64,000 nt of DNA. Source: Arcticibacterium sp047623945. Lineage in GTDB: Bacteria; Bacteroidota; Bacteroidia; Cytophagales; Spirosomataceae. Location of the stretch: assembly GCA_047623945.1 (NCBI GenBank), contig JBLHOT010000005.1, positions 28,783 to 92,782 of the forward strand. The letters run 5' to 3'. Numbering within the stretch: the stretch's first letter is position 1; each line of letters begins with the position of its first letter. The translations under genes and the position numbers were made by a program. This document shows positions 18,063 through 25,393 of this stretch, one piece after another. A model generated the notes under the pieces. It was not told the origin of the DNA. It made no database searches and was given only the letters and a program-made list of their open reading frames with translations.

Positions 18063-19622
18063 ATGAGTTTATCTGGACAAAACATTATTGGCTTTGGTAA
18101 TTCTTCCGAAGGAACTGTAGCTATACAAGCATTAAACCCTGTAACAGGAGATACCTTAGGACCTCTTTTTTATAGTGCCACTTTGGGCGAATTGTCAACT
18201 GCCACGGAATTAGCCAAAGATGCTTTCACCATTTACCGAAAAATAAGTGGTGAAGAAAAAGCCGGATTTCTAAGAAAAATAGCAGACGAAATAGAGGCTA
18301 TTGGAGAAGAGTTAACCGCCAGATACGTCTCCGAAACTGGACTCCCAGAAGGCAGAGCCAATGGCGAAAGAGGTAGAACATGTGGGCAGCTCAGGTTGTT
18401 CGCAAGTTTATTAGAAGAAGGTTCATGGGTAGATGCCAAAATAGACCCAGCATTACCAAAAAGACAGCCTTTACCACGTGTGGATTTACGCTCCATGGAA
18501 CGTCCATTAGGGCCCGTAGCCGTTTTTGGGGCTAGTAATTTTCCCTTAGCTTTTTCAGTAGCTGGAGGAGATACAGCTTCCGCATTAGCCGCAGGATGTC
18601 CTGTGATTTTCAAAGCTCACCCAGCACATTTGGGTACTTCTGAATTAGTAGGAGCAGCCATTCAAAAAGCAGCTCAAGCGTGTGGAATGCCAAACGGTGT
18701 TTTCTCCATGCTTCATGGCGAACCAGAGCTCAGTCAAGCTTTGGTAAAAGACTCAAAAATTAAAGCTGTAGGCTTTACAGGTTCTTATAAGGTTGGCAAA
18801 TTGCTTTTTGATATAGCCAACAATAGGCCAGAACCTATTCCAGTTTATTCTGAGATGGGCAGTACTAATCCTGTTTTTATACTTCCTAAAACGCTAGCTT
18901 CTCAAACCGAAAGCTTAGCTGAAAGTTATATCAACTCTGTGAATATGGGTGTAGGGCAATTCTGCACGAATCCAGGAGTATTATTGATTCAAAAGAATCA
19001 ATCTTTCATAGACACTTTAGAGAGAAAAGCCAAAGAAGTTGCTGGTGGTAATATGCTAACTACGGGAATTAGAGATGCTTATAATTCTGGAGTATCTGAA
19101 GCTAAAAAATACACCAAGGTAATAGCCGTTGGTAAAAAGGCAGATGGCATCACAGGTGTAGAGCCTACCTTGCTTTTTGCCGATTATCAGACATTTAAAG
19201 ATAATCCACAGCTAGATGAAGAGATTTTTGGCCCTACAAGCTTAGTGGTGGAAGGAAACTCCAAAGAAGAATATTTAGAGATAGCGAGAAACCTAGGCGG
19301 TCACTTAACGGCCACGGTGCATGGTTCAGAAGAAGAACTGATAGACTACACCGAACTTTTAGATATTTTAGAGCAAAAAGTCGGGAGGTTGATTATCAAT
19401 GGATTCCCTACAGGTGTAGAGGTTTCTCATGCCATGGTGCACGGTGGGCCTTTCCCATCTACGACAAACAGTAGAAGTACTTCAGTGGGTACTGGAGCCA
19501 TCACCAGATTCACCAGACCTGTTTGTTTCCAAGACCTACCGGACTCCTTACTTCCAGACGAACTTAAGCAAGGCAATCCTTTAAAAATTTGGAGAAAGGT
19601 AGATGGCGAAACGAAGAAATAA
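18063..19622 (+). CDS. Aldehyde dehydrogenase (NADP+), alpha-ketoglutarate semialdehyde dehydrogenase type
   Basis: A 519-residue aldehyde dehydrogenase. The catalytic Cys is in VGQFCTNPGV (near 300), the general-base Glu in YSEMGSTNPVF (near 262), and the cofactor-fold segment is VGFTGSYKVGK. Length and motifs fit the subgroup that oxidises 2,5-dioxopentanoate to 2-oxoglutarate at the end of the Weimberg-type pathways. It sits between the FAH-family gene and an SDR gene in one operon. The substrate is inferred from context. Confidence 0.8.
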   Translation: MSLSGQNIIGFGNSSEGTVAIQALNPVTGDTLGPLFYSATLGELSTATELAKDAFTIYRKISGEEKAGFLRKIADEIEAIGEELTARYVSETGLPEGRANGERGRTCGQLRLFASLLEEGSWVDAKIDPALPKRQPLPRVDLRSMERPLGPVAVFGASNFPLAFSVAGGDTASALAAGCPVIFKAHPAHLGTSELVGAAIQKAAQACGMPNGVFSMLHGEPELSQALVKDSKIKAVGFTGSYKVGKLLFDIANNRPEPIPVYSEMGSTNPVFILPKTLASQTESLAESYINSVNMGVGQFCTNPGVLLIQKNQSFIDTLERKAKEVAGGNMLTTGIRDAYNSGVSEAKKYTKVIAVGKKADGITGVEPTLLFADYQTFKDNPQLDEEIFGPTSLVVEGNSKEEYLEIARNLGGHLTATVHGSEEELIDYTELLDILEQKVGRLIINGFPTGVEVSHAMVHGGPFPSTTNSRSTSVGTGAITRFTRPVCFQDLPDSLLPDELKQGNPLKIWRKVDGETKK

Positions 19623-19628
19623 AAAAAC

Positions 19629-20417
19629 ATGAATTTACATCTTAACGAGAAAGTCGTTATTGTTTCTGGCGGAGCCAAAGGCATTGGCGAAGGCATAGTA
19701 AGCCAGTTAGCTTTGGAGGGAGCCATACCCGTTATCATTGGTAGAAATGAGAAGGATAATCAAGCTTGCCTAGATAAGGTTTCTGCGGCGGGCGGTTTGG
19801 GTTTTGCTGTGAAAGCAGAACTCTCCAAACCGGAAGCTTGTGAGACGGCAATCAAAGAGGTCGTTGATAAATTTGGAAGAATAGATGGCCTCGTTAATAA
19901 TGCTGGCTTGAATGATGGCGTAGGACTAGAGGACGGTAATTATAAAGATTTCATGCAGTCTCTTCATAACAACCTAGTACACTACTACTTGCTGGCTCAT
20001 CACGCCCTTCCCTATCTAAAAAACACTAAGGGGAGTATTGTAAACATTACTTCTAAAGTAGCGGAAACCGGCCAAGGAGGTACATCGGCCTATGCTGCGG
20101 CGAATGGTGGCAGAAACGCTATGACCAGAGAATGGGCCGTAGAGTTATTGAAATATGGTATTCGAGTAAATGCTGTGGTGGTCGCAGAAAGCTATACGCC
20201 TATGTACGACAGATGGATAAAGTCCCTTCCAAATGGCGAGCAGCAACTAGAAGAAATAAATAACAGAATACCTCTTGGCAACAGAATGACCACTGTAGAG
20301 GAGTTGGCAAATATGGTCGTATTCCTCCTCTCAAAAAGGTCTAGTCATACCACTGGGCAAATTATGCATGTAGACGGAGGCTATGTCCACCTTGACCGGT
20401 CGCTGATAAAAAAGTAG
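19629..20417 (+). CDS. SDR family oxidoreductase (L-fucose-dehydrogenase-like)
   Basis: A classical short-chain dehydrogenase of 262 residues. The NAD(P) motif GGAKGIGEG is near 15-23, NNAG near 91, the catalytic Ser in VNITSKVAETG, and the YxxxK motif is replaced: SAYAAANGGRNAM has Asn where the catalytic Lys is expected. The tail VDGGYVHLDRSL resembles bacterial L-fucose dehydrogenases. If the Lys really is absent, activity may be altered. Last gene of the operon; it converges on the cytochrome gene with one base between stops. Confidence 0.75.
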   Translation: MNLHLNEKVVIVSGGAKGIGEGIVSQLALEGAIPVIIGRNEKDNQACLDKVSAAGGLGFAVKAELSKPEACETAIKEVVDKFGRIDGLVNNAGLNDGVGLEDGNYKDFMQSLHNNLVHYYLLAHHALPYLKNTKGSIVNITSKVAETGQGGTSAYAAANGGRNAMTREWAVELLKYGIRVNAVVVAESYTPMYDRWIKSLPNGEQQLEEINNRIPLGNRMTTVEELANMVVFLLSKRSSHTTGQIMHVDGGYVHLDRSLIKK

Positions 20418-20418
20418 A

Positions 20419-20808
20419 CTAAGGCTGTTTAAGTGGGTACCACTCGATTTTTTCTAAGTTTTCTCTTCGGCTTGCCTTGTTTTCTGGAGCGTAATATTTG
20501 GCCAGGTAATCTAAGATAGCGGGCTCTGATTCGCCCAAATTCCATAGGTTTTGAGTCTCTTGCATCCAAGTGATTTTCTCCTTCCAGCCTTCTCTGGTAA
20601 ACCTATTCATGGAGATGAGTTTTGCAGAATGGCATCCCGTACATTGCCCTTTTACGAGCATCATGCTTTCATCTAAAAAAAGACCACTCTCCACATCTTT
20701 TTGGCCTTCCATTGTCATGACATCTGCAACTGGTTGACTTGTTTTACAAGCAAGTAAAACCGAAACTATAAAAAGTGAAGCTCCTATTTTTCTTGATGCC
20801 GTACTCAT
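20419..20808 (-). CDS. Haem c lipoprotein, probable electron acceptor of sulfite dehydrogenase (SorB-like)
   Basis: A 129-residue protein with a lipoprotein signal (hydrophobic stretch ending LLACKT, Cys about residue 21) and one haem-binding motif CTGCH. The downstream Met-containing segments could supply the second haem ligand. Its start overlaps the stop of the sulfite dehydrogenase gene by four bases. By analogy with SorAB it would take electrons from the Mo subunit and pass them to the respiratory chain. The pairing is inference; the haem motif is visible. Confidence 0.75.
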   Translation of the reverse strand: MSTASRKIGASLFIVSVLLACKTSQPVADVMTMEGQKDVESGLFLDESMMLVKGQCTGCHSAKLISMNRFTREGWKEKITWMQETQNLWNLGESEPAILDYLAKYYAPENKASRRENLEKIEWYPLKQP

Positions 20809-22046
20809 GAGTCAGTAATTTTAACAGCTACTCTATGGCAGGAATTATTTAAATATCCTTTCGGATTCCAACCGGGAATCACCATCGGTTGAGCAGTCCC
20901 GTTGCTATCAGTGGCTTTGGCCCATACTTCATAGTAGCCTTCTTGTGGAAAACTAACCTCAGCTTGCCATTGCTGCCAAGCCAATCTATTGACAGGAGCT
21001 TTCAATTCACAATTTTGCCACGTTGCCCCAAAATCTATGGAGTACACTACATTTTTAACCTCCAAATCACCTGCCCACGCGTGCCCTCTAATTTTCAAGG
21101 TCTTGCCTTTGGCTAGCATAGCTCCAGTTTTTGGCTGAGTTATTAGAGATTTTACAGGCATACTTTCTATGATTTTGAAATCTTCCTCAGGTACTTTTTG
21201 TCCTGGAGCCACCGGGTATTTAGGAACCCTATAACTAGTTCCTGTCATTTTAGCTCCGTCGTGTTCTTTATCTCTTATGGAAATTCGCTCCAACCATTTT
21301 CCTGAAGTTGACGCCGGCCAGCCACCAATCACTAATCGTAAAGGATAGCCATTCATGCGTGGGATATCAGAGTCATTTAAGGCCCAAGCGATGAGAGATT
21401 CATCTTCTAAGGCTTTTGCCATAGGCACTCCTCTAGAAATGGGTTCTTTGTTTTCATCTCCACTCAGGTGACTGTCCGCAGCATGGTAACCTATATAAAC
21501 GGCATCTGGCTTAATGCCTGCGTCTTCGAGCACGTCTTTCAATCTTACGCCCGTCCATTTTCCACAAGAAACCGCACCTTCTGTCCATTGATTTCCAGAA
21601 GCTGGTGGATTATAGCCAGCCCGACCATTTCCCCCACATTCTAAGGTCAAATGATAAGAATACTGCTTAAACTTCGATTTAAGTTCTTTGAGAGAATAGC
21701 TCTTTTTGTTTATAACAGATTCCCCATCTATCTCTAGTGTCCAATTTTCTAAATTGACTTCTTCTGGCGGAATACCATTATTCCGAATAAACATTTTATC
21801 TCCTGGCGTAGTGGCGTCATCCAGAAGATGGGGTGGCACCTGCACATTCCAAGGTTTATTATTGAGGATAATTAAATCTGGATGTTTACCTGGAAGTATA
21901 TCTTCTAAATTCTCCTTTGACAAGCCCACAGGAATCACCCCTTTGGGTAATTTTTTGGCAAAAACGATATTTGCACCCAGCACACTTGTCATCGCTGTTA
22001 AAGCAGATGTTTTCAAAAAACCACGTCTATTCCAGATTGAGCTCAT
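20805..22046 (-). CDS. Molybdenum sulfite dehydrogenase (sulfite oxidase family), Tat-exported
   Basis: A 413-residue protein of the sulfite oxidase family that oxidises sulfite to sulfate on a Mo-pterin centre. The N-terminus has a twin-arginine signal (NRRGFLK, then a hydrophobic stretch to about residue 30), which predicts export of the folded enzyme. The Mo-binding Cys is Cys137 in TLECGGNGRAGY. GAVSCGKWTGVRL and NGYPLRLVIGGWPA are further family motifs. The C-terminal dimerisation domain (about 290-405) follows. It overlaps the small membrane protein upstream and the cytochrome downstream, each by four bases. Confidence 0.88.
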   Translation of the reverse strand: MSSIWNRRGFLKTSALTAMTSVLGANIVFAKKLPKGVIPVGLSKENLEDILPGKHPDLIILNNKPWNVQVPPHLLDDATTPGDKMFIRNNGIPPEEVNLENWTLEIDGESVINKKSYSLKELKSKFKQYSYHLTLECGGNGRAGYNPPASGNQWTEGAVSCGKWTGVRLKDVLEDAGIKPDAVYIGYHAADSHLSGDENKEPISRGVPMAKALEDESLIAWALNDSDIPRMNGYPLRLVIGGWPASTSGKWLERISIRDKEHDGAKMTGTSYRVPKYPVAPGQKVPEEDFKIIESMPVKSLITQPKTGAMLAKGKTLKIRGHAWAGDLEVKNVVYSIDFGATWQNCELKAPVNRLAWQQWQAEVSFPQEGYYEVWAKATDSNGTAQPMVIPGWNPKGYLNNSCHRVAVKITDS

Positions 22047-22252
22047 TTTTTCTTACTTCTTATTAATTCAAAGATAAGCCAAAGCCATGGAGAACCATGC
22101 AGTATTAAGTCAAACCAATCTCCACCATTCATTCCCTCGGCTCCGCCAAATAACCATTTCAGTTTACCAAAAAGATGAGGCTCTGGTAGAAAAGGAGCCA
22201 AGCCAAGCGTCAAACAAGCCACTAAAGGCATAAACCATTTTTTACTTCTCAT
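22043..22252 (-). CDS. Small conserved membrane protein in sulfite dehydrogenase operon
   Basis: 69 residues with two hydrophobic segments (about 6-24 and 47-64) joined by a loop with PEPHLFGKLKWLFGG and DWFDLILHG. Similar short proteins occur in other bacteria and are sometimes misnamed RND transporter; no function is known. It overlaps the neighbours on both sides by four bases (ATGA-type), so it is translated with the rhodanese and the sulfite dehydrogenase. A role in assembly or membrane attachment of the complex is only a guess. Confidence 0.65.
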   Translation of the reverse strand: MRSKKWFMPLVACLTLGLAPFLPEPHLFGKLKWLFGGAEGMNGGDWFDLILHGSPWLWLIFELIRSKKK

Positions 22253-22635
22253 TCTCCCAACCCTTTGTTTGCCAGTTGCCCGTAGCCCGCTCCTGTTAAA
22301 TTATAGACTTTGAATCCATTTTCACCCAGCACTTTTGCTGCTCTAGCACTTCGTCCGCCTACGGCACAATACACAAAGTAGGCTTTCGATTTATCCAATT
22401 TCTTTATGTTCTCCGCAAATTGGACATCGTTAAAATTAACCTTCTCAGATTTCGTTAAAACACCGTTTGACCATTCGCCTGGAGTACGCACATCTAAAAG
22501 TTGGCCATTTTCTGTGCCTTGATAAGCTGTCACAAAATCATCCAACGAAAGATTTTTGACTTGAGAATTAGCCTCAGCACATGAAAACACACTGAGTACT
22601 AAAAGGTAAAAGAATAGGTGCTTAAAGTTCTTCAT
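22249..22635 (-). CDS. Rhodanese-domain lipoprotein
   Basis: 128 residues with a lipoprotein signal (LVLSVFSCAEA, Cys near 19) and a single rhodanese domain. The active-site loop is YCAVGGRSARAA, with the persulfide-forming Cys; LLDVRTPGEW is the usual substrate-side motif. It would carry sulfane sulfur on the outer face of a membrane. Its context, with a YgaP-like membrane protein before it and sulfite dehydrogenase after it, suggests a thiosulfate/sulfane sulfur to sulfite to sulfate route. Confidence 0.82.
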   Translation of the reverse strand: MKNFKHLFFYLLVLSVFSCAEANSQVKNLSLDDFVTAYQGTENGQLLDVRTPGEWSNGVLTKSEKVNFNDVQFAENIKKLDKSKAYFVYCAVGGRSARAAKVLGENGFKVYNLTGAGYGQLANKGLGE

Positions 22636-22870
22636 AATTAATTTCTGTTTTAGAGTTTTCTACCACACTAACTTCACTATCATTGGAAGGAATACATGCC
22701 GCACAACCCGCATTCACTACGGCTTGATACACAAAAAATGCTCCTACAGCCGAGAAGATATACTGTCCGTCAGATAAACTCGTAAATACGATGTAGCTTC
22801 CTAAAACCAGACGAAGTACCCGCATAACGTTCCAGGGCTGTCTGAGGTAATCTAATATTGTCATATGCAT
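22622..22870 (-). CDS. YgaP/DUF2892-like small membrane protein
   Basis: 82 residues with two membrane segments (about 15-32 and 38-56) followed by a cysteine-containing motif GCAACIP and an acidic tail. The membrane half of E. coli YgaP is similar and is fused there to a rhodanese; here the rhodanese is the next gene, overlapping by 14 bases. ATG at 22870 or 22864 could be used. It is the first gene of the five-gene sulfur operon. Confidence 0.65.
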   Translation of the reverse strand: MHMTILDYLRQPWNVMRVLRLVLGSYIVFTSLSDGQYIFSAVGAFFVYQAVVNAGCAACIPSNDSEVSVVENSKTEINYEEL

Positions 22871-22909
22871 TTAAATTTAGATACAATCTTAATCATTTAA
22901 AGGCGGAGT

Positions 22910-23755
22910 CTATTGAACATTTGTCACATGATAATCCATTAATCCTTCCAGAGCATCTGTCAGAAAAATGACATCATTATCAAAATACATCGCCAGTACT
23001 TTCTTGAGTTCATCTTGAAAGTAGTAAGCTATAGAACCTACAAAGCCAATAGTCTTATCCCCATTCAAATCATAGCCCACCAAATGATGTACAGCAAATG
23101 CTTCAAAGGCCGTTTCTAAGGTTTCTTTCGCCCATCTCTCTGATGACTGAGCACTAAAAAATGGAGCAAAGGAAGCAAAATAGGTATTTGGCCTATCCTC
23201 CGTTTTTAGCTTATCAAAGATATATTCTCTATCAAAAGCCCCATATTCTTGCTCAAAAGCAGCTAAAAGGTCTAATGGCAGTTCTTTTCTAAGATAGGCT
23301 TTCACCAGTCTTTTTCCTAAATCTGCTCCTCCTCCCTCATCACCTAACCAAAAGCCCAAAGAAGGTTGCTGTTTAATGATTTTGCCTTGGCCGTATATTC
23401 CAGTTGCCACGCCTGTGCCCAGAATACAAGCCACACCAGACTGTTTTTGAAAAAGAGCCCTTGCAGCTCCCAGAAAATCTGAAGATGAAGTGACAGTCAC
23501 TTCCATTCCAAAAGATTGCTGCAGTAGCTTATTCATTCGCCCCGTCTTCTCCCTAGAAGAAATACCCGATCCGTAAAAATGAATTTCTGTAATTTCTACG
23601 ACCAATTGATCTTTCACTTCGGACAGGTTAGCTAACACAGCATCATCCGACATATAATGCAGATTTATCCCAGGGCTTTCAAAAAAAGCTTTTGATGCTC
23701 CTGATCCATATCCCCATTTGGTCTTTGACGAACCACCGTCTGCTATTAGCTTCAT
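22910..23755 (-). CDS. BadF/BadG-type ATPase domain, N-acetylglucosamine-kinase-like
   Basis: A 281-residue sugar-kinase/actin-fold protein. The phosphate-1 motif is LIADGGSSKTKWG at the start, the phosphate-2 motif is CILGTGVATGIYG near 110, and GFWLGDEGGGADLGK is the signature of the GlcNAc kinase group. These phosphorylate N-acetylglucosamine from wall or chitin turnover; the substrate here is untested. It is on the same strand as the sulfur operon, 39 bases upstream of it, and could be co-transcribed. Confidence 0.78.
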   Translation of the reverse strand: MKLIADGGSSKTKWGYGSGASKAFFESPGINLHYMSDDAVLANLSEVKDQLVVEITEIHFYGSGISSREKTGRMNKLLQQSFGMEVTVTSSSDFLGAARALFQKQSGVACILGTGVATGIYGQGKIIKQQPSLGFWLGDEGGGADLGKRLVKAYLRKELPLDLLAAFEQEYGAFDREYIFDKLKTEDRPNTYFASFAPFFSAQSSERWAKETLETAFEAFAVHHLVGYDLNGDKTIGFVGSIAYYFQDELKKVLAMYFDNDVIFLTDALEGLMDYHVTNVQ

Positions 23756-23891
23756 GTTACTAAATTACTTCTAATCAGTTCATAAACCCATTTTAAATCT
23801 ATTGCCAAAGCAGTGCTTTACTTTACGAATTTAAATGTCTAGTTTATCGCTATTTAACCCCTCAGTACGAATCTATAACGCATATTTCGGG

Positions 23892-23926
23892 TTGGACTGA
23901 TTCCAGTACAATTATCCGTATTTTTG
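23892..23926 (+). promoter_or_regulatory. Probable promoter of the M16 peptidase gene
   Basis: TATTTTTG at 23919-23926 matches the -7 element exactly; TTG at 23892-23894 is 24 bases upstream, slightly longer than usual. The start would be about 20 bases before the ATG. A separate small palindrome (AAAGCA-G-TGCTTT, 23807-23819) lies in the same divergent spacer. Confidence 0.4.
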
Positions 23927-23953
23927 CCCACTATTTAGGGGTTTAGATTAGAA

Positions 23954-25195
23954 ATGAGAGAATATAATATTCATACGCTGCCAAACGGAATCAGACTGGC
24001 ACATAAACAGGTGATGCACACCAAAATAGTGCATTGCGGCATTATGTTAGATATTGGCAGCAGAGACGAGAAACTCCATCAGGTAGGTTTGGCTCATTTC
24101 TGGGAACACATGGCTTTTAAGGGAACTAAAAAACGGAAGTCCTTTCATATCATTAATAAGCTAGAAGCCGTAGGCGGCGAGCTAAACGCCTATACCACCA
24201 AAGAGAAAATATGCTTTTACGCGGCTGTTTTAGATAATCATTTCGAAAAGGCGATAGACGTCTTGAGCGACATCACTTTCAACTCCGTTTTTCCTGAAAA
24301 ACAGTTAGAAAAAGAGCGTGACGTCATTTTAGAAGAAATGTCGATGTATCTAGACTCGCCAGAAGACGCCCTTCAAGATGATTTTGACGCCGTCATGTTC
24401 AAAGACCATTCTCTTGGAAATAATATCCTCGGCACTAAGTCCTCTGTTCAAAATTTCAAGAGAGAAGACTTACAGAACTTTATACTAGAGAATTTAAACA
24501 CAGAACGTATCGTGGTTTCTGTGGTGGGCAATATCTCTTTCAAGAAAGCCATTAAGCTCGTAGAGAAATATCTATTGGAGATAGCTCCCTTTTCAGGCAA
24601 AAACGAGCGTAGCCAACCCCTCTCTTACAAGCCCACCAGCCTTACCTTTGATAAGCCTATTAGCCAAGGACACATGGCTTTAGGCCTGCCCTCCTACTCG
24701 CTTCATCATAAAAATAGGATTGTCTATTTTGCTCTCATAAACCTTCTGGGAGGCCCCGGTATGAACTCACGGCTTAACACCAGCCTTAGAGAAAAAAACG
24801 GACTTGTGTACGGTATAGATGCTAATTATACGGCCTTTACAGACTGCGGCTATACCTCCATCTATTTTGCGACCGAAGGCAAAAAAATGAACAAAGCCAA
24901 ACAGCTCGTTCACAAAGAAATAAACCTTCTTAAAGAAAAAACGTTGGGCTCATTACAGCTCAAAACCTTGAAAGAACAGCTCATGGGACAACTAGCCATG
25001 GCAGATGAGAGCAACCAGAGCTTCATGCTTATGATGGCCAAAAGCCTGCTAGACTTGAATAAAGTAAATACGTTAGAAGAAATTTTTGAGGCCATAAAAG
25101 CCATCACACCTACACAGTTAAGAGACCTAGCCAAAGAAACTCTTCCTACCAACAACTGGAGCTACCTCACCTTTAATCCTGCATCTGAAGATTAA
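23954..25195 (+). CDS. M16 family zinc peptidase (active type)
   Basis: 413 residues, two M16 half-domains. The inverted zinc motif HFWEH is at residues 48-52, with the third ligand expected in KERDVILEEM. The C-terminal half carries the substrate-binding LREKNGLVYGIDANY segment. These peptidases process peptides or misfolded proteins; no signal peptide is seen, so it is probably cytoplasmic. Single gene with its own promoter. HxxEH shows it is the catalytic and not the inactive subunit type. Confidence 0.88.
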   Translation: MREYNIHTLPNGIRLAHKQVMHTKIVHCGIMLDIGSRDEKLHQVGLAHFWEHMAFKGTKKRKSFHIINKLEAVGGELNAYTTKEKICFYAAVLDNHFEKAIDVLSDITFNSVFPEKQLEKERDVILEEMSMYLDSPEDALQDDFDAVMFKDHSLGNNILGTKSSVQNFKREDLQNFILENLNTERIVVSVVGNISFKKAIKLVEKYLLEIAPFSGKNERSQPLSYKPTSLTFDKPISQGHMALGLPSYSLHHKNRIVYFALINLLGGPGMNSRLNTSLREKNGLVYGIDANYTAFTDCGYTSIYFATEGKKMNKAKQLVHKEINLLKEKTLGSLQLKTLKEQLMGQLAMADESNQSFMLMMAKSLLDLNKVNTLEEIFEAIKAITPTQLRDLAKETLPTNNWSYLTFNPASED

Positions 25196-25244
25196 GGGCG
25201 GGGTCTGGCTTTCGCTACTCGTCTTGTAGACTCAAACAGGCTGT

Positions 25245-25278
25245 TTTGTCTCTAAGCTGAGGGAGGTGTATATTTTTG
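25245..25278 (+). promoter_or_regulatory. Probable promoter of the disrupted LamG gene
   Basis: TTTG at 25245-25248, 22 bases, then TATTTTTG at 25271-25278. This would give a leader of roughly 108 bases before the ATG at 25394. Confidence 0.4.
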
Positions 25279-25393
25279 GTATAAGTATCATTACCGATTA
25301 ATAAGTTTATTAGAGTGGCAACAATTCAAACCTCAGAATGGGTTAACTTTAATTAAATTCCATTCATATTAATGGCACCAGATATAAGCTTAT

